Assembly: GCA_017618195.1 (NCBI GenBank)
Contig: JAFZUW010000023.1
Location: 1 to 45,489 of the forward strand
Direction: 5' to 3'
DNA from: Lachnospiraceae bacterium
GTDB lineage: Bacteria > Bacillota > Clostridia > Lachnospirales > Lachnospiraceae
Length of the DNA: 45,489 nucleotides
This document shows positions 7,449-16,837 of the stretch, piece after piece (position 1 is the first letter of the stretch; every line of letters begins with the position of its first letter). The translations under genes were made by a program, and so were the position numbers. The notes under the pieces are model-generated. The model worked only from the letters and a program-made list of their open reading frames with translations, did not search any database and had not been told where the DNA came from.

Positions 7449-10367
7449 TTACTGACCCTGAATCGTCCAGAACTTATTCTCTCTGATATTGAATGAATAA
7501 TAGAACCAAACCGATTCGCGTCCGGCAGCATCCGTATAATATACGGTCATATAGAGATCGTCATCAACATATTCCTCGGGGATGACAAATCTGAGAAGGC
7601 TCACACCGTCATACTCGTTCACATAAGGATCATGAGGAAGCAGCTCCGCCGTGGACATGCTCTGTGACTTCTTGCGCCCGGGCATGTCACAGAAGGAATC
7701 TGCAATCTCCTGATTCTTCTGCGTCTCATAAAAGATTGCATCATTGCTTCCGAATCCCACGTTCGAGATCGTGATGCGGCTGTATTCCGCACGATCCAGA
7801 TCAACGCCGTACGCCATGGAAACGATCATGAAGTTGTCGTCCTTGAACTTGCCTTCCTTCAGTTCGTCATCGTATGCGTAAAGATCCTCGGATGCCTTTG
7901 CACCGGAGTTATCCTTCTTCTGAATGAAGATATACTCATCCGCATTCTTATCGGCCGTCAGACGGCTGTATACCGATGAACCCGGAATCATGAAGTTGTC
8001 AAGGTAAGAGATGATATGGCAGTACAGCCAAGGGGTCTTTCCGTTTACAAGATCGGTAAGACGAAGCACCGTCTCAAATTCCGCATCTTTATAGTCGAAC
8101 ATGTAACCGTCACCGGTTTTGTATACTTTTCCGGTCTCAACATCACGCCAGCTGATCGTATATTTACTGTCGGTTACGTGTTCTCCCATGCAGAGTTCGA
8201 TCTCATCTTCATTCAATTCGGGAAGACCATTGATACCGGCACTGCCGAAATAAGCTACATAATCATCGCTCTCTTCATCATAAAAACCTTCTTTGAAGAT
8301 TTCCGTCCGGCTTCCGTCCGGCAGGACAAGGTAGAAAGCAGCATTATATCTTCTGCGAAGTACGATATGATACTCTGCAACATATCCTTCTTCATCGACA
8401 TAACCGTAAGCGTCAACACTTTTCTCAGTTGCATCAACATATCCATCCGGAACCTGATAAGAAACATAGAATAATCCGTCCGGTCCGAACAATTCCGAAG
8501 AAACACCGTATGCTGCGCCGGTTTCTTCGTCGAAAAGCATCTGCCGTCCGAGAATCGGAACTTCAACATCGAACTGATAGGTATAACATTCATATTCCAC
8601 TTCGGAATCGGTTATATCATCCCATTTTTCGTCAACACTGTGTTTTTTATAACCGTGATCAAGCGATCCGCGTTTTGATTCGTACCACACGTTTTCTTCA
8701 AGTGAACCCCGTTCCATAAGGGATACTTTGCTTTCGAATAGTACGTCATTCGGTCTCAGTCCTTCCTGATTGAACCGGTCATCCCACGAGACATCCAGCT
8801 TAACCTTTGCGGCAGGATACATGATGAAGAACACATTGGAATTCTCGAATTTGTACGAATCGTGCCAATTAATATCTTCCAGCTTGGTCATCTTGAGATA
8901 ATTGCCGTGATCAAGCAGATCACGTCCGAAGATTGAACCGAACCAAAGCTTTCCGTCTTCATATACTTCAAAGCGGATATTGCCGCCCTTACGAAGATGT
9001 TCCGCATAATAGCTCATATTTGAACTGTAAAACGCCTGCTTCAGCTGTTCTCTGCTTTCATCAGATTCATCGAACGCCCGAATCTCATCGCCTGTCTCAT
9101 ATCCGGTTGCATGCTCGCCGGGCATCGGAGAACAGGCTTTGCCGATGAACAGTTCATAAACGGCGGAAGGAACTTCCTTGAGACTTCCGTCCGTATCATA
9201 GTACATATAATGAACGGTATAATTCTTCGACGGATCTTCCGTAACCGCACTTGCCGGAAGTTTGAATCCGTAGCGGCCCATCTGCGCACAAATACTGATC
9301 GTTCTTCCGATGATCTGCGCCGCATGATGTGCGTTATTGGAAGAATCCTTTATGTCCGCCACGGGAGCAAGGATACATCCGCGGGCTCCGACATAAAGAT
9401 TGACCGACTCTGCCTGGAAGAAATTGAACAGCAGCTGCCCGTTTATTTCTTCGCTCTGCATAACCTGGTTTCTTCCCCAGTAAAGCATATCCGACTGTCC
9501 GCCGGTAATATTGATAGTCTTTCCGGGAACGCTGATAACTACGAAAGCATCTCTCGGCAGATCAATCCGGATTCCGCCGCTTGAAGCGGTCCACTGTTCT
9601 TCCGTAAGATTAAAATAGAAAACCTTCTTGGTTCCGGGAGCGCCGGGGCCTCCTGCACCGGGACCGCCCGCACCGGGTTCGGGTTTCTTCTCGCTGAGAA
9701 CAAGCTTGCCTTCCCTAATCTCGACAACGCCGTTCTGTTCCGTATTGGCAAGTCTTCTGCTCTTCTCACGGAGCAGATCCATCTCCTCCTCGAAATTGAT
9801 CACGGAGTTCTCCTCAACCTTTACTACACGCTCATTCAGCATTCTGTAGTATTCTTCACGGCCGTGGAAGTTGTCCGGTACCTCAACAAAAGATTCCGCT
9901 TTATCGGAAACAACAAATACCTTCTTACCGGTAATCTGCTCGTTGTAGTCCGGTTTGATGAAACCAAACTCTTTCGATTCCGCATTATTACAGATAATGC
10001 TTGCCGCCCCCTGAAGCTTGCCTTTATTGCGATCGGTCTCGCACGCCAGGAAACCGGAAACCGGATATCCCCATGTGCCTTCCTGCCAGGAATTCACGTA
10101 GAATTCATCGGCCGCAATCCGGCCCTCGCAGTCCTTGTACTGACCGGTACCGTCCGCATAAATGCCGACACTCGTACCGAATAACGCAAAATGTGACGCC
10201 GTGCCGAGATAGTACTCGGTCCTGTCACTGCCGTAGATCAGAGTTTCTCTGTCCGGCTGCCCCCCTGCTGCCGCAATGGCCGTCACGCCGTTCGGCAACA
10301 CGGATGATACACACATAACCATCGTTAAGACGGTGGTGATCACCCTTTTCACAAACACACTTTTCAT
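7449..10367 (-). CDS. Secreted adhesin-like protein, choice-of-anchor A plus Cna-B-like domains (copy 2)
   Basis: The 972-residue paralogue of 3737-6613 has the same order: signal peptide (1-33), choice-of-anchor A-like domain (~50-370, with YYLGTASHFALFG, EGRIAADEF, LLFNFFQAESVNLYVGARG and CILAPVADI), Cna-B-like domain (VKLDVSWDDRFNQEGLRPND, then YQVPDGYVDAT), and the same beta-rich C-terminus ending ENKFWTIQGQ. The C-terminal third is the most conserved part, for example TPWLYCHIIS and SRLTADKNADEY. A collagen-like GPGAGGPGAGGPGAPG insert is found only here. There is no sortase motif. The start follows GGGAGG. It forms an operon with the 41-residue peptide. Confidence 0.85.
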   Translation of the reverse strand: MKSVFVKRVITTVLTMVMCVSSVLPNGVTAIAAAGGQPDRETLIYGSDRTEYYLGTASHFALFGTSVGIYADGTGQYKDCEGRIAADEFYVNSWQEGTWGYPVSGFLACETDRNKGKLQGAASIICNNAESKEFGFIKPDYNEQITGKKVFVVSDKAESFVEVPDNFHGREEYYRMLNERVVKVEENSVINFEEEMDLLREKSRRLANTEQNGVVEIREGKLVLSEKKPEPGAGGPGAGGPGAPGTKKVFYFNLTEEQWTASSGGIRIDLPRDAFVVISVPGKTINITGGQSDMLYWGRNQVMQSEEINGQLLFNFFQAESVNLYVGARGCILAPVADIKDSSNNAHHAAQIIGRTISICAQMGRYGFKLPASAVTEDPSKNYTVHYMYYDTDGSLKEVPSAVYELFIGKACSPMPGEHATGYETGDEIRAFDESDESREQLKQAFYSSNMSYYAEHLRKGGNIRFEVYEDGKLWFGSIFGRDLLDHGNYLKMTKLEDINWHDSYKFENSNVFFIMYPAAKVKLDVSWDDRFNQEGLRPNDVLFESKVSLMERGSLEENVWYESKRGSLDHGYKKHSVDEKWDDITDSEVEYECYTYQFDVEVPILGRQMLFDEETGAAYGVSSELFGPDGLFYVSYQVPDGYVDATEKSVDAYGYVDEEGYVAEYHIVLRRRYNAAFYLVLPDGSRTEIFKEGFYDEESDDYVAYFGSAGINGLPELNEDEIELCMGEHVTDSKYTISWRDVETGKVYKTGDGYMFDYKDAEFETVLRLTDLVNGKTPWLYCHIISYLDNFMIPGSSVYSRLTADKNADEYIFIQKKDNSGAKASEDLYAYDDELKEGKFKDDNFMIVSMAYGVDLDRAEYSRITISNVGFGSNDAIFYETQKNQEIADSFCDMPGRKKSQSMSTAELLPHDPYVNEYDGVSLLRFVIPEEYVDDDLYMTVYYTDAAGRESVWFYYSFNIRENKFWTIQGQ

Positions 10368-10465
10368 AAAAAATAAGCCTCCCTACACGGTCACTGCCTA
10401 TCCCTGCGTTAGTATCTTTTTGCTTCTTTCTACACGCATAGAATGGCATAAAATCAACCTTTTAT

Positions 10466-10494
10466 ACTTTACGCCTAAAAAAAGGAAAAGTCAA
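10466..10494 (-). promoter_or_regulatory. Promoter of cassette 2
   Basis: On the minus strand TTGACT (10494-10489), 17 bases, TAAAGT (10471-10466). The -35 box and the T-rich spacer start resemble those of the cassette 1 promoter, and the leader again carries an ATACTAACG motif. Confidence 0.6.
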
Positions 10495-10537
10495 TCAAAA
10501 AATGTAATAAATTCCGTATTTTCCGGCTGTTTTTCAA

Positions 10538-10575
10538 TAAAAAAATGAGGAATCCGTGTTTTACGGGTTCCTCAT
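10538..10575 (-). terminator. Terminator after the CAP-domain gene
   Basis: On the minus strand ATGAGGAACCCG (10575-10564) pairs with CGGATTCCTCAT (10556-10545), followed by a run of seven Ts. It is about 75 bases after the stop at 10650; nothing else is seen in that gap. Confidence 0.8.
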
Positions 10576-10649
10576 CGGTTCATTTTCCAAAAAAGCGCTA
10601 AAAAGCATAAATTCCATAGTTCTATTGTTGTCTAACTGCCCGGTCCGCA

Positions 10650-13130
10650 CTACTGCGATACATACGCTTCGAGTGAATCTCCGAGACCGACCAGAGCCCT
10701 CGTCAGCGCGGCTGATCCGAAGCCTCTCTGCTCCGCCAGAGCCGCGTATATTTCCATACTGACCGTCATGGATCCGCTCACTGCCGCTCCGTTCTTTTTG
10801 ATGACAAATCCGACCGGCGTACGGCATTCCTTCAGGGCAATTCCGGAAAGCGTAATGCGGTATTCCTTCTCGCCGGTATTGACCCAATCCGATGCGGGGA
10901 TACGGAAGGTCACGCCGCCGATCGTAATCTCGGCGGACTCATGCAAAGGCTCGCCCTCTCCGTTCACATAGAAGTTAAAGGATATCCGGTTGTTCGCGGA
11001 CAGCGAGAAGCCGGCTGCGTACCAGTCGAACAGTCCCGTGGAAGTGTCCTCGTAAGCGCTTGAAGAAAGCGTTACGGACTGCTGCTGCGTCGCAAAGGAC
11101 GCCAGTGCGGAAGTCAGATGTCCGGAAGCCGGAACGGCCTTATGATAGCTGAAATAATTCTGTGCTTCGGTACCGTACGCAAGCATGTCCGCAAGTACGC
11201 GCTTCAGTCCGGCATCGGCCGTGCCGCTTGCAAGGATCTCGTCAACATACTGTCCGATGCTGTATGTGTCTTCGGCATATTGATAAACCTGACCGTTCTT
11301 CACTCCGGTCAGAGAAGCTTTAATCTCACTCGTCATTTCTTTGGCCGTGATCCCGCGGTAGCAATACACGCGGTAAGCCGCTCCGCCGATTGTTTCGGAC
11401 ACATAAGAGCGAAGGATCTCCGTTTCATAAGAAGCAATCGCATTGCCTTCGTAGTACGGCTTTGTGACGCTCAGATAACACTCGTCATAAGTGCCGCAAA
11501 CCGATTCCGGCACATAATAGTTGATGCCGAACGATTCGCCGATCGCGCAGGCGTGTGTCGCAATCGCGTTGCCTTCCGAAGGCACGGCGCTTCCCTGCAC
11601 CGTAACCGTATAAGTGCACGTCATGAATCCGAGTTTCGCGGTAACCTCCGTCTGCCCGGCCTTTGCGGCGTAAAGGCATCCTCCCTCATCAACCGTGACA
11701 ATCGACCGGTCCGCCGAGGAAAATGTAAGCGTTCCCGTTTCCACAACGCAGGTAGGCTCTCCGTTCCCGAACCACACTATGCTTGGGCAAGGCTTGCCCG
11801 CTTCGCTTACCGGCTCCTCCATGTGAAACAGGGCCGCATCGGAAAGAAGGTATTTTGCATAGCGGATCGGCACCGCTTTCGCAACGCTTCCGCTTTGATA
11901 GCTTGCCAAACTTCCGGCGGCGGTCTTTACTTCGATCACGCAATAGTAAATTCCGCCGGTTTCCGCGATTCCGATACCGATACCCTTGTAACTTGCACTC
12001 TTCAGGGTGTTTCTGCATTTGCCCGAAGCAATGAATCCGTTATAAATTGCAGTCACGTCGGGGTCTTGCTCGTCCGGCCGGTAGATAAAAATATACTCGC
12101 CGGTAGTGGACAGTCTTGTTCCGTCCGGGCGGATCGGGGTACTCTTGTCGCAGTGAACCGAAATCTCGGCAGCACGCGTCATCGCCGTATCGCTGAGAGC
12201 TGCATCGATCATGATCGGAGTGATTCTGCTTCGTATTCCGCCGTTGATCGACGTAAGCAGCAGGTTTGCAAGATCATACCGCTCGGTTAAGGAAACGGAA
12301 ACGGTCTCCATCACCGCATAGCCTTTGTCCGTGATACCGAAATAGTCCGGGATATACGATACAAGCCGCTCCGGAAAGGCGTCCAGATCGATTACCTCAA
12401 CGCTGTCCGGGATTGCCGGGATGCCCTGATAGTTTGCGGGAACGGCTATCAATTCCTTCCCGTCCGCCGTATAAAGAATACCGTCTATACTCTCATACGC
12501 TGTCTGGCCGGCAGCGCAGTAAATCATTGTAAGCTTGGCCGCCCCGGTGAATACCGGGCTGTCAATGCCGCCCGCGGGAACGCTTGCGGGAACGGTAAAT
12601 TCCTTCATTCCGCTTCCCTGAAATACGCAGCGGTCCATTTTCGTAACCGAAGCGCAGGTAACGCTCTGCAGGGCATCGCAGTTTTCAAATGCGAACTCGC
12701 GGATTCTTGTCACCTGATTCAGGTCTACACTCATCAGACTGAGACACCCTTTAAATGCTCCGAAAGGGATTTCCGTAAGGGTACCGGGTATCGAAACAGA
12801 CCGAAGTCCCTCCAGCGAACTGAAGCATCCGTCCGGAAGCTTCGTGATGCCTTCTTCAATCACAACCGAGCGGATCATGGTCCGGTACGTGTTCGTTCCG
12901 TGAAGAGCCTCCTCTGTGTTCCACGGACTGTCCGTAACCTTGCCGGATCCGGAAATCGTCAGCTCATATCCGCCCTGGATCGTCGTAATCATATACGTCA
13001 CGCCGTCTCCGCACGCTCCGCTCTCGATAACGTCGCCGTCCGCGTACGCGCGCCCCGTAAGGCCTGTGAACGCAAGAACGAGCGATAATAAAAGAAGCGG
13101 GATCATCCATTTGCCGATACCATTTTTCAT
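10650..13130 (-). CDS. Secreted protein with BspA-like leucine-rich repeats, CAP domain and Ig-like domain
   Basis: The 826-residue product has a signal peptide (~1-30). Next come a BspA-type start (YELTISGSGKV) and leucine-rich repeats (~90-205: LPDGCFSSLEGLRSVSIPG, AFKGCLSLMSVDL). A CAP/SCP domain follows (~275-410: LLLTSINGG, ALSDTAMTRAAEISVHC, then RPDGTRL), and a BIG2-like domain (~450-515: SADRSIVTVDEGGCLYAAKAGQTEVTAK). The C-terminal ~300 residues are unrecognised. CAP proteins are extracellular and BspA repeats often mediate adhesion. I chose ATG at 13130, preceded by AGAGG, over the in-frame GTG at 13157, which has no site. The gene is monocistronic. Confidence 0.85.
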   Translation of the reverse strand: MKNGIGKWMIPLLLLSLVLAFTGLTGRAYADGDVIESGACGDGVTYMITTIQGGYELTISGSGKVTDSPWNTEEALHGTNTYRTMIRSVVIEEGITKLPDGCFSSLEGLRSVSIPGTLTEIPFGAFKGCLSLMSVDLNQVTRIREFAFENCDALQSVTCASVTKMDRCVFQGSGMKEFTVPASVPAGGIDSPVFTGAAKLTMIYCAAGQTAYESIDGILYTADGKELIAVPANYQGIPAIPDSVEVIDLDAFPERLVSYIPDYFGITDKGYAVMETVSVSLTERYDLANLLLTSINGGIRSRITPIMIDAALSDTAMTRAAEISVHCDKSTPIRPDGTRLSTTGEYIFIYRPDEQDPDVTAIYNGFIASGKCRNTLKSASYKGIGIGIAETGGIYYCVIEVKTAAGSLASYQSGSVAKAVPIRYAKYLLSDAALFHMEEPVSEAGKPCPSIVWFGNGEPTCVVETGTLTFSSADRSIVTVDEGGCLYAAKAGQTEVTAKLGFMTCTYTVTVQGSAVPSEGNAIATHACAIGESFGINYYVPESVCGTYDECYLSVTKPYYEGNAIASYETEILRSYVSETIGGAAYRVYCYRGITAKEMTSEIKASLTGVKNGQVYQYAEDTYSIGQYVDEILASGTADAGLKRVLADMLAYGTEAQNYFSYHKAVPASGHLTSALASFATQQQSVTLSSSAYEDTSTGLFDWYAAGFSLSANNRISFNFYVNGEGEPLHESAEITIGGVTFRIPASDWVNTGEKEYRITLSGIALKECRTPVGFVIKKNGAAVSGSMTVSMEIYAALAEQRGFGSAALTRALVGLGDSLEAYVSQ

Positions 13131-13229
13131 ATCTTCATCCTCTTCATTTTTGTGCACAAATACGATTGCCTCGTATCTGTCCGGGGAACAGCCCCAATGC
13201 TACGTTTCATCTCATAAAACATAACACAA

Positions 13230-13264
13230 TGCGGAAGAAACTGCAACATGCAATTTCTTCCGCA
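13230..13264 (-). terminator. Terminator of the ftsEX-hydrolase-protease operon
   Basis: On the minus strand TGCGGAAGAAA (13264-13254) pairs perfectly with TTTCTTCCGCA (13240-13230), just after the S41 protease stop. The following bases are T-rich but interrupted. Confidence 0.65.
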
Positions 13265-13281
13265 TACTTACTTCTTGTGTA

Positions 13282-14502
13282 CTATTTTATCTGAGTCTTC
13301 AGGAAATCGACAGCCGCCTGAACCTGGTTGTCTTCCGCAGGATCAACGGATGCTTTTCCCTTCAGTTCGGGATCGAGTTCCACTTTGATGTCGGGTTCGA
13401 ATCCGACGCCGTGGATGTTGCGTCCCTTCGGTGAGAAATACTTCGAAGTCGTTATCTTAAGGGCCGATCCGTCTCCGAGAGGGATTAACGATTGAACGAT
13501 TCCTTTGCCGAAACTCTTCGTTCCGATCAGAGTCGCCTTCTCATAATCCTGCAGACATCCGGCAAATACTTCCGATGCGCTCGCGCTGTTGCCGTTGATC
13601 AGTACCGCAATCGGCACGTCCACGGTCTTCTTGGAGTTCGAAAAATGCTCCTCGCGCTTGCCGTCCTTGTCCTCCATGTAGATCAGCAGAAGATCCTTCG
13701 GAAGGATACGGCTCAGCATGGAAACAACCGTGGTAAGCATACCGCCCGGGTTGTCTCTCAGATCTACGATCAGTGCCTTCATGCCCTGATTCGTAAGGTC
13801 GTCGATAGCCTTATTGAACTGGGACTCCGTGACCTTGTCAAACTCCGTTACGATGACATATCCGATTCCGCCGTCGAACATCTGATACTCAACGGTCGGC
13901 GTCTGAACGTTTCCTCTTGTGATGGTAATGTCCAGATATTCCTTGGTCGACTTGCGGTATACCTTGATCTTAACCGTCGTCCCGGCCTCGCCTCTCACCT
14001 TGGATACAACCGTATCCAGATCGACGCCGGCCATATTCTCGCCGTCAATCTCATAAATGATGTCTCCGGGAAGTACTCCTGCATTATATGCGGGGCCGTC
14101 CTTGAACGGCTTTACGAATTCCGCATAGCCTTCCGCATTGGTCGTTACGGTGGATCCGACACCGGCATAATTGCCGTTGGTCGTATCCGAGAACTTCTTA
14201 TACTCTTCTGCGGAGAAATATACCGTGTAAGGATCTCCGAGGCTGTCAATGAATCCTGCGTAAATGCCCTCTGTCGCTTTATCGTAATCGATATCGCCCA
14301 TGTAGTACTTCTCAAGGACTCCGCGGATCATGTCGATTTTAACGTTGTATGCATCCTTGTTCAGTTCTCCGGAAGATCCTCCCGGTGTCTTCGTGATATC
14401 CGAAAGCTGGTTCTCATCGTCCGGCACGGAGCAGGACACGCTGCCGAGCATCAGCACGCAGAGGATTCCGACTGCAAGGATTCGTTTCATTAACTTCTTC
14501 AT
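13282..14502 (-). CDS. S41 C-terminal processing protease, lipoprotein
   Basis: The 406-residue serine protease of the CtpA family has a lipoprotein signal (MLGSVSC, Cys ~25) and a PDZ domain (~95-180, AYNAGVLPGDIIYEIDGE). The S41 catalytic core has NGNSASASEVFAG (nucleophile Ser) and GTKSFGKGIVQS (catalytic Lys). It would act outside the membrane, trimming exported proteins such as wall hydrolases. It ends the operon starting with the PucR-like regulator and ftsE and begins 23 bases after the M23 gene. An S41 protease beside ftsEX and a coiled-coil hydrolase is a common Firmicute arrangement, which suggests the protease limits that hydrolase. Confidence 0.93.
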   Translation of the reverse strand: MKKLMKRILAVGILCVLMLGSVSCSVPDDENQLSDITKTPGGSSGELNKDAYNVKIDMIRGVLEKYYMGDIDYDKATEGIYAGFIDSLGDPYTVYFSAEEYKKFSDTTNGNYAGVGSTVTTNAEGYAEFVKPFKDGPAYNAGVLPGDIIYEIDGENMAGVDLDTVVSKVRGEAGTTVKIKVYRKSTKEYLDITITRGNVQTPTVEYQMFDGGIGYVIVTEFDKVTESQFNKAIDDLTNQGMKALIVDLRDNPGGMLTTVVSMLSRILPKDLLLIYMEDKDGKREEHFSNSKKTVDVPIAVLINGNSASASEVFAGCLQDYEKATLIGTKSFGKGIVQSLIPLGDGSALKITTSKYFSPKGRNIHGVGFEPDIKVELDPELKGKASVDPAEDNQVQAAVDFLKTQIK

Positions 14503-14525
14503 GGAAGCATTATCCCCTAATCATA

Positions 14526-15893
14526 TTACTTAAACTTCTTCAGGTACGGAGCCGGGTCAATCGGGCTGCCGTTCTTTGCAAGCGTAAAATGAAGATGCGG
14601 CGCCGTGGAAATACCGGTGCTGCCGCAGAGTCCGATTACCTGACCCTGTTTCACATGCTGGCCAACCGAAACCTTGATCGCCGAGAGGTGAAGATATCTC
14701 GTCGAGTAACCGTTACCGTGGTCGATATATACATGGTTTCCGCAGGAACTGTTATAGCCTGCTGCGGTAACTTTTCCGGCAAGAGCCGCTACAATCTCTG
14801 CACCGAGCTTTCCGCCGATGTCCCAACCGGAATGGAAGGAGCTGGCGCCCGGACACGGAGGTGTTCGCGGACCGAATAACGAAGCGGTACGATAATCTCC
14901 GGGAAGCGGCCAGATCATGTTGTTGATGTTGGTCTCCTCGGTCTGAGGAACGTCCTTTGCGTTGTTGTAGCTCGTAACGGGAGTCGACTTTGCAGCCTGC
15001 TCCATTGCCTTCCTGCGTGCCTCCTCTTCCTTCTGCTTACGGATACGCTCCTGCTCGGCGATGTATGCCTTCTGGGCGGCTACCGCCTGCTCGTAGGATT
15101 TCTGCGCCGTTGCAAGATCTTCGATGTATTCTTCGAGAAGTTCCTGGTAAGCACCGATCTTCTCTTCGTATTTGCCGAGGGCTTCCTGCTTCGCGGAAAT
15201 GATCTGCTCACAGTACTCCGCATCGATCCGGTACATTTCGGTTGCCACTTCCATGGATTCCTTCTGTACGCCGAGGATCTGCTTGCGGTCCGCAACGTCG
15301 TCCTTCATGTGAACGTAGTTGACAAGAAGGTTGTGGTCATATTCATTGATTCTCTGGATATACTCGGAAGCATTCAGAATATCTGCGATACTCTTCGATT
15401 CGAGATACATCTCAAGCTGTTCCATCTGTCCGTTCTCATAAATGTAACGGATTCTCTTCTTCATTGCCTCGTACTGATCGGCGAGCGCCTGCTCGGCTTC
15501 CGCCAATTCCACGGTTGCCTGATTGTACTCTTCCGTAACGCGGTCCAGCTCGGCCTGTGCGGCTTCCATCTGGAGCATCGTTTCGGACTGTTTTTCATCG
15601 ATTACTTTCAAGTACTCAAGAATGTCGTCCGCTTCACGCTGCAGCTGGTTCGTTTCCTTCTCGAGCGCGTTCTTTCGATCGCGAAGCTCATTCCGTTTCT
15701 TCTCGGTTTCTTTCACCTTGTCGGAGTATTTGTCCTGAAGAACCGGATTTCGAAGTGACAAACCTGCGGTTTGCGCGTCTGCGGTGTTGCCCAACCCCTT
15801 AACGGTAAGTCCGAACGCCGCGGCCGGTAATGCAAGACCGGCGGCAAATATGACGCATACCGCAAGAAGCAGACGGGTTACTCTTTTTTTCAT
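14526..15893 (-). CDS. EnvC/PcsB-like coiled-coil M23 peptidoglycan hydrolase
   Basis: The 455-residue product has a signal peptide (~1-28). A long coiled coil (~50-300) is rich in Glu, Lys, Gln and Leu. The C-terminal M23/LytM domain (~335-450) has zinc-site features SFHSGWDIGG and HLHF and the fold motif GNGYSTRYLHLS. Such proteins cut peptide cross-links during septum splitting and are switched on by FtsEX through the coiled coil. Both zinc motifs are present, so it should be an active hydrolase rather than a degenerate activator. It starts 29 bases after ftsX, which supports FtsEX as partner. Confidence 0.93.
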   Translation of the reverse strand: MKKRVTRLLLAVCVIFAAGLALPAAAFGLTVKGLGNTADAQTAGLSLRNPVLQDKYSDKVKETEKKRNELRDRKNALEKETNQLQREADDILEYLKVIDEKQSETMLQMEAAQAELDRVTEEYNQATVELAEAEQALADQYEAMKKRIRYIYENGQMEQLEMYLESKSIADILNASEYIQRINEYDHNLLVNYVHMKDDVADRKQILGVQKESMEVATEMYRIDAEYCEQIISAKQEALGKYEEKIGAYQELLEEYIEDLATAQKSYEQAVAAQKAYIAEQERIRKQKEEEARRKAMEQAAKSTPVTSYNNAKDVPQTEETNINNMIWPLPGDYRTASLFGPRTPPCPGASSFHSGWDIGGKLGAEIVAALAGKVTAAGYNSSCGNHVYIDHGNGYSTRYLHLSAIKVSVGQHVKQGQVIGLCGSTGISTAPHLHFTLAKNGSPIDPAPYLKKFK

Positions 15894-15922
15894 ACTGCAT
15901 TCCTTTCCTTTGTGAGACGTCT

Positions 15923-16837
15923 TTACAGATGACGGATACGGCGAAGTTCCTTATTCATCGTGAAGTAACTGCCGAAGAATCCGATTCCGATACCGATTGC
16001 CGCGAGAAGCGGTGACAGGCGGGCAAAGATGTCGTTAACCGAAACAACGTCCAGACCCGAACTGAACAGTACCGAGAATTTGGTTCCGAGCAATTCGATC
16101 ACTTTATAATACACCATATAAAGAATTCCGATCGGAAGTGCTGCACCGATAATGCCGAGCGTAATACCTTCCACAATGAACGGGAAGCGGATAAAACGGT
16201 CGGTTGCACCTATCAGGTGCATAATGGAGATCTCGTTCTTACGAACCGATACGCCGACGCTGATCGTCGTACTGATCAGGAAGAGGGAGATCGCAAGGAG
16301 CAGGATAATCAGTACGCTCGAACCGATACTGATGATCCGGTTTGCTCTTGAAAGTGCATTCACGAGCTGTCTCGTGTCATTTACCTGCCGAACCTTCGGC
16401 AGAACAAGAATGTCGGACGCAAGCTTCGCATGGTCTTCCACGTCTTCGAAGAACACTTCGAAGGAGGCGGAGTTCTCAAGCGGGTTGTCATCGCCGAATG
16501 ACTCAAGCAGCGCGGGATCGGTAAGGTAATTCTTCTTGAAGCTTTCCCAGGCGTCGCTGGCCGGAATATATTTAACCGTCTTTACACCCTTCATCTCGAT
16601 GATCTTCAGACGGAGGGAATCGATTTCCTCTTCCGTCGTTCCGTCATAGAAGAATACGGTGATGCCGACGTTGGATTCCGCTTCGCGGATCATGAACCGG
16701 AGGTTGGTTACAACGAAATACATGATTCCGAGAAGGAACAAGCACGTAGTCATTGTCAGGATAGAAGCGATCGAGAACATGCGGTTTCTGCGGATGTTCT
16801 TAAAGCCCTGACCGATGTTATAGAAAAAACTATCCAC
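15923..16837 (-). CDS. ftsX: Cell division ABC transporter permease FtsX
   Basis: The 304-residue membrane protein starts DSFFYNIGQGFKNIRRNRMFS after the initiator, a typical FtsX N-terminus. It has one membrane helix near 30-50, a large extracellular loop (~55-165) and three helices in the C-terminal half. I chose GTG at 16837, preceded by GGGGAGGAT; the longer frame has no site. The start overlaps the end of ftsE by 8 bases, so the two are translationally coupled. With FtsE it passes an ATP-driven signal across the membrane to the hydrolase encoded downstream. Confidence 0.95.
   Translation of the reverse strand: MDSFFYNIGQGFKNIRRNRMFSIASILTMTTCLFLLGIMYFVVTNLRFMIREAESNVGITVFFYDGTTEEEIDSLRLKIIEMKGVKTVKYIPASDAWESFKKNYLTDPALLESFGDDNPLENSASFEVFFEDVEDHAKLASDILVLPKVRQVNDTRQLVNALSRANRIISIGSSVLIILLLAISLFLISTTISVGVSVRKNEISIMHLIGATDRFIRFPFIVEGITLGIIGAALPIGILYMVYYKVIELLGTKFSVLFSSGLDVVSVNDIFARLSPLLAAIGIGIGFFGSYFTMNKELRRIRHL

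Noticed and set aside
13492-14493. 333-codon plus-strand open frame
   Set aside because: Shadow of the S41 protease; no start signals or family features.
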